In this document: piece by piece, positions 17,650 through 27,498 of the stretch
Numbering within the stretch: the first letter of the stretch is position 1
Layout of the letters: each line of letters begins with the position of its first letter
Source of the DNA: Erythrobacter sp. JK5
Lineage (GTDB): Bacteria > Pseudomonadota > Alphaproteobacteria > Sphingomonadales > Sphingomonadaceae
NCBI RefSeq assembly: GCF_018205975.1
Contig: NZ_CP073577.1
Coordinates: forward strand, 3,038,001 to 3,102,000
DNA: 64,000 bases
Direction of reading: 5' to 3'
Position numbers and translations under genes: made by a program
Notes under the pieces: model-generated
What the model saw: the letters and a program-made list of their open reading frames with translations, nothing else
The model's database searches: none
Told to the model about the DNA's origin: nothing

Positions 17650-19734
17650 CTACCAAAGCACTACCCGTTCTTCTGGAGACAAGTAGAGGCTCGAATCCTC
17701 GGAAATCTCAAAATGCCTGTACCAGGCCTCCATATTCCTCAGGACGCCGTTGACCCTGAATTCAGATGGCGGATGGGTTTCATGGTTTGCGATTTCCCTA
17801 AGGGCATCGTCGGTCGCGATTGTTCGGGTTTGTTGCGCTGTTGCCAGAAAAAAGCGCTGATAGCCGGTAAATCCATCAAGCACCGGCGGTCCATTCTGGT
17901 AATGGTCTTCCGCATACAGTTCATATGCGCGAAATGCGATCGACGTGCCTACGAGATCGCCGACAATCTCACCGATCATCTGATCTGCCTTGAGGCGGAC
18001 CCCGGCAACTGGTTCGTATTTCTCAAATTGCTCAATCAGGGCATCGGTCTGCTGCTCATAAGCAGCCCGGGATCCGGGCGACCACCAATTTCTGAGCGCC
18101 CCGTTTCTGTCGAACTGCGACCCCTGGTCATCGAGGGCATGCCCAAATTCGTGTGCGATAGTCTCGCCTATGGCGCCGAAGTTAACGGCTGGGTCAGCGT
18201 TCGGATCAAAAAATGGGGGCAAGAGCGCACCGGCCGTTATGAAAATCTTGTTGTACTGCTGATGATAGCCCGCACCAATCCGGTGCGGGTACATGTTCCA
18301 ATCCCCGAACCGGGAAATCGGCTTGCCAATCCGATCACGCTGCACTGCCCAGCGATAGTCACTCAAATTGGCATAGTTGCCAATCAGGTTATTGTGATCA
18401 GTGGCGAGATTGGACCAGTCTGTACCTTCTTTCGGTTCACCAATCTCCACAATGATCGCATCCAGTTTGGCGATCGCCTCTTCCCGGGTTGGAGCGTCCA
18501 TCCATTCGGATTCACGCAGTCGCTCCCGAAACGCCTGGCGGACATAGGAAATGATTTCTTCGATCTTATCGCGATTGGCTTCTGGCAAATTCTCCTGAGC
18601 GTAAATCTTCCCGATATCTGCGCCCAAATGGCGCTGAACGAGCTGGACTGCACGATCCGTTCGCGGCAGGCGTTCTTCCACGCCAAAAAGGCTGCGCTGG
18701 AAGTAGTCGAACTCGGCCTCGGCATATGGCTCGGGCAGCATCGAGGCATGATTGTCGATCCAGTGGAACGCAAGATAGGACGCGAGCGCATCGACCGGCA
18801 ACTGTTCAAAGAGTTCTGCACTCTCTTTGAGCGCGCCGACACCCAGGTTCACTTGCTCAAGATCTTCAAGACCTCGAGCGGCCAGAAAGTCGGACCACGG
18901 AAAACCTGGAGCGAGTGTCTCAAGGCTCCCAACAGGAACAAGATTGAAGCTCGCTCCGGCTTCGCGCAAGCGGGCAAAATCCCACATGATACCGGCGAAT
19001 TTGGTCTCAAGCTGAAGTACGTCACGGGCCCGCTGTTCCGCCCGATCAACACCAGCCCGCTCCAGCGTGTCTGCAATGTATCGGACATAGCCCTCGCGAT
19101 GCGCAGGGTAGGGTGCCAGTTCGCTTTCATAGTAGATTTGCCCCGGCAGACCGAGGCCGGTGGTCCGATACTGCGCTATCGTCAAGACATAGCCGCCCTG
19201 CATATCGATTGGCGGTTGAACAATGAGGTTGAAGATGGAGCTCGAACGTGGATTGGCCATCCAGGCTGCTATTTCCTCGTGGGTTTGCAGCTGCAGAATG
19301 GCTTGAACTTCGCGCTGCAATCCTGCCGCGCCTGAATTGTCGATCTGGTCCTTGTTCAGGTAGCTCAGGTAAAAATCCCCGATGCGGCGTTCAGCAGGCG
19401 TGCTTGCATTTTCTCCTGCGTTGGCCGCTCGTGTGATTAATGTGGTGACCTGGTTAATGATTTTGTCCTGCACGGCGTATGGTTCGCTGTAGAAGGAGTA
19501 GCCAGGCGGAAGCTCAGTTGAGTTCAGCCAGCCTTCGTTGACGTATTGATAAAAGTTGTCGCCGGGCGAAGTCGATGCGCTGAGCTGGTTTGTGGCCACG
19601 CCCCAAGCGCCAAATTCAGGATTTCGCAGCGCAGAAGCTTCAGAGTTTGCTACAGAAAAGAAACTCGAAAATGCGAGGCAAATGCAGGAGATGACAAGCA
19701 CTCTCGATTTCCATGGGGCTGCCTCATTGGTCAT
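17650..19734 (-). CDS. M13-family (neprilysin/PepO-like) zinc metallopeptidase
   Basis: A 694-residue exported endopeptidase. N-terminal signal (VLVISCICLAFSSFFSVANSEA), the M13 N-terminal domain with NFYQYVNEGWLN, and the catalytic domain with zinc motif HEFGHALDDQGSQFD, preceded by NKIFITAGALLPPFFDP. The third zinc ligand is expected in the helix GEIVGDLVGTSIAF. Full-length for the family, although the C-terminal CxxW box is replaced by EERVVLW. M13 enzymes degrade small peptides in the periplasm. The AraC regulator that follows upstream on the same strand may control it. Confidence 0.93.
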   Translation of the reverse strand: MTNEAAPWKSRVLVISCICLAFSSFFSVANSEASALRNPEFGAWGVATNQLSASTSPGDNFYQYVNEGWLNSTELPPGYSFYSEPYAVQDKIINQVTTLITRAANAGENASTPAERRIGDFYLSYLNKDQIDNSGAAGLQREVQAILQLQTHEEIAAWMANPRSSSIFNLIVQPPIDMQGGYVLTIAQYRTTGLGLPGQIYYESELAPYPAHREGYVRYIADTLERAGVDRAEQRARDVLQLETKFAGIMWDFARLREAGASFNLVPVGSLETLAPGFPWSDFLAARGLEDLEQVNLGVGALKESAELFEQLPVDALASYLAFHWIDNHASMLPEPYAEAEFDYFQRSLFGVEERLPRTDRAVQLVQRHLGADIGKIYAQENLPEANRDKIEEIISYVRQAFRERLRESEWMDAPTREEAIAKLDAIIVEIGEPKEGTDWSNLATDHNNLIGNYANLSDYRWAVQRDRIGKPISRFGDWNMYPHRIGAGYHQQYNKIFITAGALLPPFFDPNADPAVNFGAIGETIAHEFGHALDDQGSQFDRNGALRNWWSPGSRAAYEQQTDALIEQFEKYEPVAGVRLKADQMIGEIVGDLVGTSIAFRAYELYAEDHYQNGPPVLDGFTGYQRFFLATAQQTRTIATDDALREIANHETHPPSEFRVNGVLRNMEAWYRHFEISEDSSLYLSPEERVVLW

Positions 19735-19837
19735 TGTCCATCTCCGCTGCTTGAGCGAAAAAGGCTAACTAGCTCGACGACCCAAGTCTCCTCATTCTTG
19801 AAAAAGACTGCGCGATTCTGAAAACGAGCGGTGATTT

Positions 19838-20899
19838 CTAATCTTGCAAGACCTCTGCGAGGCATTTTTGGCGATATTCACTGGGCGGCACCCCTTCGGA
19901 TATCCGAAACGCCCGGTTAAAGGAGGCCAGCGAGCCATAACCAACGTCCATCGCAATTTGCAGCACCTGTTTGCGAGCGCAATGCGGATTCGAGAGGTCT
20001 GCTTTTGCCGCAGCCAACCGATAGTGATTCAGAAAACTTGAGAAATTCCTGTAACCCAAGCCGCGATTGATCAATGCCCGTAACTGGTGCTCAGGAATAT
20101 TCATTCTTTCCGCCAGCTGCGATATCGTGAGCCCCTGTTCGCGATATAAGTGCTCTTCATCCATGATCCCAAGAAGCCGGTCCCTTGCATGCTGGTCTCT
20201 AGGATCGAGTACTGTGGCGGGAATCTTGCCAGACTCAAATGCGTCGTGTCCAAAAGCCAGCATTCGCAAGTCGAGTTTCACAAACCAGATGAATCCCCAG
20301 ATGGCCAAGGGCAGGCTTAATGCCACGCGGAACAGTGAGACTGCCTCAGGGTATTGTTGATGCAATTGCGACTGGACAAGAATTGCCGCACCCCCAGCAA
20401 CCGCCAGCGCAAATGGGAACCAAAAGCGCGCTGCCCGACGGCGCGGCATTAGGTCATTCTTGATACCGGCCATGATGGACCAAAACAGATGCCCCATCAG
20501 GGCGATGGATGCCAGATCGAGCGCTGAGATCATGGTTTGCACAGGCAAGGCAAGCAGACCATGTAGTGCCAGCTGTACCAGCGCCATCCACGCCACATAG
20601 ATGATGCCAAAGCTCGCTTTCGGCAGGTCAATCCGGAATTCGTCATCAAACAGCGCCAGAGCGAAAAGCCAAATCAGCACAAAGTTCGGCAATTCGATGA
20701 TCCTGAAGCCAATCGCAATCGGCTCGGGAGGAGCCAGGGGCTCTGGCAGCGTAGCAAGCAAGAGGCCGAAAAGAGACACTGCAAGGCAACCGCCCAGAAC
20801 AATTCTTATGTTCTTGGGAGAATGCCGAAATGCAATGATGGCAAATACCAGCAGGATAGCGACGGTCGAAAACCGCAAAAGTGCTTCAAAAAAAAGCAT
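19838..20899 (-). CDS. Membrane-spanning AraC-family regulator
   Basis: A 353-residue protein with an N-terminal half of about six or seven hydrophobic helices (residues 5-200) and a C-terminal AraC-type DNA-binding domain: LTISQLAERMNIPEHQLRALI (first HTH), NFSSFLNHYRLAAAKADL, and VLQIAMDVGYGSLASFNRAF (second HTH) followed by SEGVPPSEYRQKC. The membrane part probably senses a signal at the inner membrane. It lies just upstream of the M13 peptidase gene in the same direction, and a paralogue with the same architecture occurs at 37.7 kb. Confidence 0.9.
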   Translation of the reverse strand: MLFFEALLRFSTVAILLVFAIIAFRHSPKNIRIVLGGCLAVSLFGLLLATLPEPLAPPEPIAIGFRIIELPNFVLIWLFALALFDDEFRIDLPKASFGIIYVAWMALVQLALHGLLALPVQTMISALDLASIALMGHLFWSIMAGIKNDLMPRRRAARFWFPFALAVAGGAAILVQSQLHQQYPEAVSLFRVALSLPLAIWGFIWFVKLDLRMLAFGHDAFESGKIPATVLDPRDQHARDRLLGIMDEEHLYREQGLTISQLAERMNIPEHQLRALINRGLGYRNFSSFLNHYRLAAAKADLSNPHCARKQVLQIAMDVGYGSLASFNRAFRISEGVPPSEYRQKCLAEVLQD

Positions 20900-20944
20900 C
20901 TCAGAGCAATTGGCCTCTAAACACTGCGCACCCTGTCGGGCTTC

Positions 20945-22225
20945 CTAGTCTCCGCCAAAATACACAATGCCAGCCCCCTGCGGTAGCGCTTCAAGTCTCT
21001 CGATTGGGCTCAGGTTTAGGGGAAGCCTCTGTCCGTCAAAAAGCGCCTCCAATTCCTGCTCCGGATATTTCGCAATTTGTCGGAAGGTGGCGAAATGGTA
21101 CGGCACCCCCTCCCCGGAAAGCGGAACGTTGGCCGGGGTCCTCGTTTCCAAGTGAAAATGCAAGTGGGGGCCATCTGAATTGCCCGAATTGCCCAGTCTT
21201 CCTATAATGTCGCCTCGCTTTACCGAATCCCCGACAGCAAGCCGAATTGAACCGGGTACGAGATGAGCGTAGACCGCATTGATACCGCCTATGTCGATCA
21301 TCACGAAATTGCCGACCAGCGTATCCTGCGAAGGCTTCAATACCGCACCTTCTCCCTCAGGTATGTTCTCAGGCATATCGTTGCGCAACGCGACAACCTT
21401 ACCATCGGCAACAGCAAGAAGTTCGGTGCCATAGCCGACGTAGCTCTGATTGCTGCCGTCTTCGCCTTGCCGAAAGGTGCCATCGTCTTCAACTCGCGCC
21501 CAATCGATTGCGTATCGTTGCGCATAACTGGGGCGACCTTCTGTGATGATCCTGGTGTCCCGGTGGCTGTCTGTTGAATAGAACCACGCTCCATTCCTGA
21601 AGGGAGGGCTCAAGACGAGATCGGTCATTGCTGGTACTTCCGTTCGTGCGGCTTCGATTGTCAGCTGCCGTGTCGAGCCGTCACGCAAGATCGCATTGAA
21701 GATCAGACGATGGAAGATCACCGATGGCAAGGCACTCTCCGCAATGTCAAAACGCAGGTTCGCAATTCCAAACCCATTCCCAGCCACCACGGTATTGCCG
21801 GTCGGCGGACGCATCCCATGGCGCAAGAAATGTTCGCCTAGGTAGTCCATGTCCCAGGTGGCGATGGGATCCGCCCGGAATCTCACATCAAAAGCTTCGA
21901 TCCTGCGCAGTTCGAATGCGTTGGAGATGCCATTCGCGATCGTGATTTCGTACGACAGCTGAGCCCTGTCATTAACTCTGACCGGCACAGGCTTGGTCGG
22001 GATATGGGCTTCGATAACTTCCATCGGCATGGGTCCAATTGCCAGCCGGCCCTGAGGCGCCGTTTCCGAAGTCTCCAAGGCTGGCGGTTGCATTGCATGG
22101 CTAATGGGCGCCGAACAGAATATCGAAAAGGCGAATAGGGTCATGACGTTGCCAAATTGAGCCTTGAGCAGCTTTGGAATCAGGTTGCTGACAAAACGCA
22201 AGCAAGAAGGATCTTGGACGATCAT
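20945..22225 (-). CDS. Exported M23-family (LytM-like) peptidase
   Basis: About 426 residues. The start is taken at ATG 22225, which overlaps the upstream stop (ATGA). A membrane/signal segment follows (MTLFAFSIFCSAPISHA, about residues 28-44). The C-terminal half is a LytM/M23 domain with ELLAVADGKVVALRND, VYAHLVPGSI and the zinc motif PHLHFHLE. The usual first ligand motif HxGxD appears only as RYAIDW, so metal binding may differ. M23 enzymes cut peptidoglycan cross-links. Probably co-translated with the preceding serine hydrolase, suggesting a joint cell-wall role. Confidence 0.85.
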   Translation of the reverse strand: MIVQDPSCLRFVSNLIPKLLKAQFGNVMTLFAFSIFCSAPISHAMQPPALETSETAPQGRLAIGPMPMEVIEAHIPTKPVPVRVNDRAQLSYEITIANGISNAFELRRIEAFDVRFRADPIATWDMDYLGEHFLRHGMRPPTGNTVVAGNGFGIANLRFDIAESALPSVIFHRLIFNAILRDGSTRQLTIEAARTEVPAMTDLVLSPPFRNGAWFYSTDSHRDTRIITEGRPSYAQRYAIDWARVEDDGTFRQGEDGSNQSYVGYGTELLAVADGKVVALRNDMPENIPEGEGAVLKPSQDTLVGNFVMIDIGGINAVYAHLVPGSIRLAVGDSVKRGDIIGRLGNSGNSDGPHLHFHLETRTPANVPLSGEGVPYHFATFRQIAKYPEQELEALFDGQRLPLNLSPIERLEALPQGAGIVYFGGD

Positions 22226-23733
22226 GCCCCCCACTTTCTTTCTCCTTTTTCCGCTAACTTTGGCTTGAGCCATACCGCTATCCGGAGTGCAGCCAATAGG
22301 GCTGCAACGGCTGCACCCAGACTGATGAACAGTGCAATATCGGGAAGGAATTCAGCCAATGATGGCAAAGAGGATCCGAATGCAAGCGGCGCGCCATAGA
22401 GCAAGGCTGGCACCAGGACTGCGAGCAGGAATGCTGGTCCTAAGAGCGTTAGTGTGGTCGCCTTTAGCCGTCCGCCAAGCCACGCTCGCGCAAAGAGGAT
22501 TAGCCAGGTTGCCAGCGCGAGCAGCAAGATAACCAGCCCCCAGAATATGGATTGATAGAGGGGCGGGGAACCAACTTCCCTAAGAGGTCGATCAAGCAAT
22601 ATGTCGACAATGCCAGCCTCGATACCGCGCGTATCGCCCGACAACAGGCCGATGCTGGAATTTGCCAGGATTGCAAAACCAATCCGCTTTTCGGGCACAA
22701 AGCCAATCAGGCTTGTCGCACCTGCGATCGATCCGTCATGATAAGCAAGCGTGGCGGCTCCGGAGTTATCGATAAACCAGCCCTTCGCATAGACGATGCC
22801 CGAGGTATCGCCTTGTGCAGCAAGCATATCTTCGCGCTGCGCGACCGAAAATATCTTGGGGTTGTCGCTGGTCAATTCGATCAGATATTTTCCCATGTCA
22901 TCGCTGCTGGAAAAAGCCGCACCAGAAGCGACCAAGCCGCGGCCAAGGCGTCGATCATAATAGGTTGGCCAAGGACCCCAATATCTGAACCTTTCGGAAA
23001 CGTCTTGAACCGGACTCTCAGGTGCAAGTACGAAACTGTCATTCATGTCGAGAGGCGCAAAGATCCCCTGCTTCGCTATCTCTTCAAACTGACTATCCCG
23101 AATTGTTTCAAGCACGAGCCCAAGAATGTCAAAATTGGCATTCGAATATTCAAATTTAGACCCGGGCGCTCGCTTCAGAGTAACTTCCCGCAATCGAGCT
23201 ACGGAGATATGCAACGCATCGGGACGCCGGGCAGTGTCCTCTTGATGCAGATTTCCGACATATCCGGAAAAACCGCTCGTTTGATTGAGCAGATGCCGGA
23301 TCGTGACTTTATCCGAAAGATCAACGTTCCGCGTTCGGAAATCGGGCAAGTAGTCTAGAACGCTATCGTCCAGCCGGATCAAGCCTTCGCTTGCTGCTTG
23401 CAGAATGAGTATAGCGGTCATCGTCTTGGACACCGACGCGAGCGGGAATACGGTAGACGTCGAAACAGGATCGCCTTTGCGATTCTTTACCCCGAACCCC
23501 CTGTTGTAAATTACCGCGCCATTTTCAACGATCACGACGGACATGCCCGGCAAAGCCGTGGACTCCATTCCGCTTTCGATCCAGCTTTCGATCCGCTGGA
23601 TCTTTTCGCGCTCCAGGGGTTCATTTTGCGATGAAGCGATTGCATTGGATTGGGGAACCAGCATGAGCAATGCGGCCATTGATAGAAACAGCCCTATTCC
23701 ACATGAACTGGAATTCAGGAGACTACTCCCCAT
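22222..23733 (-). CDS. Class C beta-lactamase-like serine hydrolase with membrane tail
   Basis: About 503 residues from ATG 23733 (MGSSLLNSSS, followed by the signal segment GIGLFLSMAALLMLV). The serine hydrolase domain shows the SxxK nucleophile (ASVSKTMTAILI), the YxN motif (FEYSNANFDILG) and a late HDGS box (AYHDGSIAGATS) in place of KTG. The C-terminal 130 residues hold about four hydrophobic helices (SIFWGLVILLLALATWLIL and others), anchoring the enzyme to the membrane. Such proteins are usually penicillin-binding-like peptidases or esterases rather than resistance enzymes. Overlaps the M23 gene that follows. Confidence 0.88.
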   Translation of the reverse strand: MGSSLLNSSSCGIGLFLSMAALLMLVPQSNAIASSQNEPLEREKIQRIESWIESGMESTALPGMSVVIVENGAVIYNRGFGVKNRKGDPVSTSTVFPLASVSKTMTAILILQAASEGLIRLDDSVLDYLPDFRTRNVDLSDKVTIRHLLNQTSGFSGYVGNLHQEDTARRPDALHISVARLREVTLKRAPGSKFEYSNANFDILGLVLETIRDSQFEEIAKQGIFAPLDMNDSFVLAPESPVQDVSERFRYWGPWPTYYDRRLGRGLVASGAAFSSSDDMGKYLIELTSDNPKIFSVAQREDMLAAQGDTSGIVYAKGWFIDNSGAATLAYHDGSIAGATSLIGFVPEKRIGFAILANSSIGLLSGDTRGIEAGIVDILLDRPLREVGSPPLYQSIFWGLVILLLALATWLILFARAWLGGRLKATTLTLLGPAFLLAVLVPALLYGAPLAFGSSLPSLAEFLPDIALFISLGAAVAALLAALRIAVWLKPKLAEKGERKWGA

Positions 23734-24106
23734 CCGACAAGTGTAACCTCCGCGATGAAAACGTCGGCTACCAGTCAATTCGCCCTCCACTCGCCTGCAA
23801 ACTATCCTCGGCCTATGGATTAATTGGCAGCGCTGAGCAACGCTAGCCCAAAGCCGGTCACAACCGCCCCGCCAGCGGTGAAGGCCCAGGTCCTGCAAAC
23901 ATCAGGACCGCACATCAGGCAATTTCAACCAGCCCAAACGCCGCGACGGAGGCGCGATGGCTCCTCCGTTGCTCCACGTCCGGGGCATGGCCGGCAGAAC
24001 GCAGGGTGGAAAAATCTAGCAAGGCTGTGCAGTATTGGAGGCGCCGGCCAATACCGAACGATAGAAAGGCTTCGGCAACGAAGAATCCTGGTGAACTAAA
24101 GGCTCT
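23734..24106. other. Gene-free stretch upstream of the serine hydrolase
   Basis: About 370 bases between two minus-strand genes. I see no convincing reading frame, repeat or hairpin; it should contain the promoter for the serine hydrolase/M23 pair. Confidence 0.4.
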
Positions 24107-24544
24107 TCATTGGCGGTTATCAGGCAGCGCCCAATTCCCATTCGCAATTTCTCCAATGTGCTTAGAAATCAAATCTACTTCCCAATCTAGAATAACCCTC
24201 TCAGCCTTGCTGTCCTTTGCTCTGTTTCCGCCGCTCCATTTGTTGTAGATTGCAACTCTTCCAGCCAGAGCTCGGGTTGACTGAAATTTGCCATCTAGTT
24301 CTAGGAAATACACTTCATTTTTGGCAAGTTCACCCTTGCGTAGATATATCCATGTCTTGTCTTCACGCATGTCAAACAAGACTTCGATTGCTCCACCCTT
24401 GAATTCGAAGGTATGTATCTCTTCAAGTCGATGAGGTCTGCGGATGTGCTCTCTTAGGGCAAGTGATTGGCAAGCTGCTCCAAGTGTCGCCACAGCATGT
24501 TGAAAAAGAGCCCGCCCACTTCGATCGTCGCATGGGTTGCTCAT
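24107..24544 (-). CDS. Hypothetical protein
   Basis: A 145-residue soluble protein. The start at ATG 24544 (MSNPCDDRSGRALFQ) is preferred because GGAG lies 9 bases upstream. Beta-rich middle (HTFEFKGGAIEVLFDMREDK, TWIYLRKGELAKNEVYFLEL). No recognisable family, signal peptide or membrane helix. Divergent from the ABC-F gene. Confidence 0.55.
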   Translation of the reverse strand: MSNPCDDRSGRALFQHAVATLGAACQSLALREHIRRPHRLEEIHTFEFKGGAIEVLFDMREDKTWIYLRKGELAKNEVYFLELDGKFQSTRALAGRVAIYNKWSGGNRAKDSKAERVILDWEVDLISKHIGEIANGNWALPDNRQ

Positions 24545-24842
24545 TTGCCAATCTCCGGGATGAGTATTGCTGGCTTCATCAGGACAGCTCAAATACCATG
24601 TCTAGCAGGACAAGTCGAAAGCCTCTCTCTGGCAGTCCGTTCTCCAACTATTTTTAAGTGTTTGCAGTCGGAGAGATGGTCTTGCCGTCTGTGGCAAAAC
24701 CAGTGTTTGGAAGCGTCAGCGTACTCGCTCCGAACAGGCGGCCGTTTGACGTTTGGATGGTATCCCATGACAGTAGGAGAGCTCGATAACCAACGGAACA
24801 ATTCTTTCTCCCTAGCAGAGACTCATTAGCACTGGCCTTCTT

Positions 24843-26426
24843 ATGTCGCATATCAAGCTTGATCGTATCGTCTGTGCCACGCCTGATGGAAGAATCCTGT
24901 TTCCTGAATTGTCTGACACCATCTCTAATGAGGTGGTGGGTCTTGTGGGCCGCAATGGGTGCGGAAAATCGACCTTGCTGCGAACGATTGCGGGACAGCT
25001 CGCTCCGTATGCCGGATCAGCTTCCTCTGACGGGACCGTCTACCTTGTCAGCCAGACGAGCTACCCTGACCGCATGACTGTCGGGCAGCTATTGGGTGTT
25101 CAGAAAGCGTTGGAGGTTCTTGATCGGTTGGAATACGGATTATCGGGGCAGAACGATCTTGAAGCTGCCGACTGGACGCTGCCCGCACGGCTGGAGAAAG
25201 TCTTATCCGATTGCGGTCTTGTCGCCCTGGATATGGAGCGACCTGTCAATAGCTTGAGCGGCGGTGAGCGCAACCGAGCGAAGACCGCTGCGGTATTGCT
25301 CGCAAGGCCCGACATTCTGCTGCTCGATGAACCAACGAATGACCTTGATACAGATGGCCGCAAGCTGATCGCGAATGTGATCGGCGATTGGACCGGGCCA
25401 GTCTTGGTCGCAAGCCATGACCGTGACTTGCTCGAAAATGTTGACCGGATCATCGAGCTCTCCACCGCTGGTATCCTTTCGGTGGAAGGCGGTTGGAGCG
25501 CATTCATGGCCGCTCGAGAAACGCACCGAACGCTAGCCCGAAATGCTCTCGATCAGGCAAGATCGGATGCGAAAGCTGCGAGCAAAGCACGCCAGGGGAA
25601 GATCGAGCGTCTGGATCAGCGAAGCCGCCAGGGCCGACAATCGGCTGCGCGACGCGATGCCTCCAGGCTTGAAATCAATGCCAAAAGGGAGCGCGCGGAA
25701 TCCACTTCCGCACGCAATCGTGCGGTTGGCGATCAACGCTTCTTGGGAGCGCAGAGCAATTTGAAGTTGGCTGAAGCGGCAGTCGAAAGAGTAACGCCGG
25801 TTGAGATCGCACTACCACAATGTGGGCTCTTGTCCTCGCATGTGGTGTTGGAGGCTGAAGCGCTTACCTGCGAATATGATGACCGGACTGTGTTTGAAGC
25901 ACTCAGCCTGAAGATTGTGGGTGCGGAACGCATATTTCTCGGCGGTTGTAACGGAAGCGGGAAGAGCTCGTTGGCGCGGATATTAGCGGGACAAGCCTTG
26001 CCAAAGCAGGGCGCGGTGCACGCAGACTACAGTCGGGTTGCGGTGCTCGACCAACATTTAGATATGTTGTTGCCGACCAAAACCGCGTTTCAGGAAATGC
26101 AGCGACACAGCCCCGATTTGGACAGGAATGGCACCCACGCGGTATTGGCAAAGTTTGGATTTCGCGCGGACTGGGCATCCCGCAAGATTTCAGAAATGTC
26201 TGGTGGTGAGAAAGTTCGACTGGCGCTGGCATGCCTTTTTTCAGGCGAAAAGCCTCCTCATCTGCTGATCCTTGATGAGCCGACCAATCATCTCGATATC
26301 TACGCGATAGAGACGCTTGAGAAAGCGTTGCTAGATTATGATGGAGCGCTCTTGTGTATCACGCATGAGGATGCGTTCAGAAGAAATCTGAAGCTGTCGC
26401 GTTCAATCGAGCTCGCGGCGCGCTAG
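24843..26426 (+). CDS. ABC-F family ATP-binding protein
   Basis: A 527-residue protein with two ABC ATPase domains and no membrane domain. Domain 1: Walker A GRNGCGKST (about residue 36), signature LSGGERNRAKTA, Walker B ILLLDEPTNDLD. Then a long charged linker (about residues 225-290, rich in Arg/Lys/Ala: AKAASKARQGKIERLDQRSR), and domain 2 with GGCNGSGKSS, MSGGEKVRLALACLF and LLILDEPTNHLD. ABC-F proteins act on the ribosome, as translation factors or by protecting it from antibiotics. Which of these applies cannot be told. It stands alone in the island, divergent from a hypothetical gene. Confidence 0.93.
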   Translation: MSHIKLDRIVCATPDGRILFPELSDTISNEVVGLVGRNGCGKSTLLRTIAGQLAPYAGSASSDGTVYLVSQTSYPDRMTVGQLLGVQKALEVLDRLEYGLSGQNDLEAADWTLPARLEKVLSDCGLVALDMERPVNSLSGGERNRAKTAAVLLARPDILLLDEPTNDLDTDGRKLIANVIGDWTGPVLVASHDRDLLENVDRIIELSTAGILSVEGGWSAFMAARETHRTLARNALDQARSDAKAASKARQGKIERLDQRSRQGRQSAARRDASRLEINAKRERAESTSARNRAVGDQRFLGAQSNLKLAEAAVERVTPVEIALPQCGLLSSHVVLEAEALTCEYDDRTVFEALSLKIVGAERIFLGGCNGSGKSSLARILAGQALPKQGAVHADYSRVAVLDQHLDMLLPTKTAFQEMQRHSPDLDRNGTHAVLAKFGFRADWASRKISEMSGGEKVRLALACLFSGEKPPHLLILDEPTNHLDIYAIETLEKALLDYDGALLCITHEDAFRRNLKLSRSIELAAR

Positions 26427-26557
26427 CAAGAAGGGCCTTTGCGTTTGCGGCCTTCGGCTCCTGGATGCTCTCGGCTCTGTTTATGACCATCAAGTAGCAC
26501 CCCAACCATCATTAGCCCTTGGATTGGCGGCTGGTGTTTCACAGTTAGCAGCACCGA

Positions 26558-26848
26558 TTACTCTTGGTTGATCATGTAAAGCGGTTCGACCGCGTCGCTC
26601 GGCTGGCAATCAGCAAACCATTTCATTGGGTAACGCTGAGGGCGACGCGTAACAAACTCTCCTGAGTGTGGCACGAACCAGACAGCATCAAAGCTCCCAT
26701 CCGTCGTCAACGTCGCACGCCATTCCACTACCTGGTGCGTACCGCCGAATTCTTTCCTTTGGGGATGATCTGCGCCGGGGTCACCCAGAGCCACAAGATT
26801 GACCAGAAAATCACCGATCTGCGCCTCGACTTCTTCCCCGTCTCGCAC
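26558..26848 (-). CDS. Hypothetical protein, possibly with a longer N-terminus
   Basis: A 96-residue frame from GTG 26848 (MRDGEEVEAQIGDFL) ending in SDAVEPLYMINQE. The same frame stays open upstream to about 26930 with protein-like sequence (VRIAWGRRRADPSLRTVEHV, then ADVKWIT) but no ATG/GTG/TTG, so the natural start may have been lost by mutation. No known domain. Possibly a decayed gene. Confidence 0.4.
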   Translation of the reverse strand: MRDGEEVEAQIGDFLVNLVALGDPGADHPQRKEFGGTHQVVEWRATLTTDGSFDAVWFVPHSGEFVTRRPQRYPMKWFADCQPSDAVEPLYMINQE

Positions 26849-27001
26849 GGTGATCCACTTAACGTCAGCAACATGTTCGACGGTCCGGAGTGATGGGTCA
26901 GCGCGACGGCGACCCCACGCAATGCGAACCTTGCAGCCACTGCGGGCAGCGTTGGCTATGGATTGGTTTGAATCCGCACCACAGACAGCACGGAGCCTTC
27001 A

Positions 27002-27217
27002 ATGGGAAAATACCTTACGAAGCGCTCCGCGAATAACTATGATCGCGCCACGGCAATGGCTCGCCAGTCATTCAATTTTACAAAAAATTCAAATAACAAG
27101 GAAAAAGTTATGGACGATTACAAAAACCCAAAAGCTACCAAATCCAAGTCTCGTTTGCTGCTGATTGGCTTTCTGATGGTTATCTTTGCCGTCGGTGGGC
27201 TGAAAATCTTCGGTTGA
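27002..27217 (+). CDS. Small hypothetical membrane protein
   Basis: A 71-residue protein with a basic, Asn/Lys-rich N-terminus and one C-terminal membrane helix (RLLLIGFLMVIFAVGGLKIF). Tail-anchored or single-pass small protein; function unknown. It might equally start at the internal ATG before DDYKNPKATKSK (27110), which has GGAAAAAG upstream and keeps the membrane helix. Confidence 0.45.
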   Translation: MGKYLTKRSANNYDRATAMARQSFNFTKNSNNKEKVMDDYKNPKATKSKSRLLLIGFLMVIFAVGGLKIFG

Positions 27218-27498
27218 GCGGGAGCTCGTCGTGCTTGGCTTTCGCCAATGCGGACTTACGTCGCAGTGATACCGGCACCAAAAGACCGGATCGAAATCTT
27301 CATTAAAGATCAGAATCGATGTTTCTGACTACGTCGATCTTCTCCACAGCCAGACAGCAATGGTATGATATTGACTACGGCAACGGCTTGGACTGGGCCG
27401 ATGCCTGATTCTCCGCTTTAAAATCATATGGGGGGCAAATCCGACATTCAGCTTCCAGCCCAATTGCGGAAGCCTGTTCTTCGGCTTAGGCTCTGACG

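Noticed and set aside
17533-19335. A 600-residue plus-strand frame
   Set aside because: It lies entirely antisense to the M13 peptidase, which has full catalytic motifs and a signal peptide; the plus frame shows no domain.
26427-26470. Terminator after the ABC-F gene (GAAGGGCC...GGCCTTC)
   Set aside because: The stem is imperfect and no T-tract follows, so it does not meet the criteria for an intrinsic terminator.
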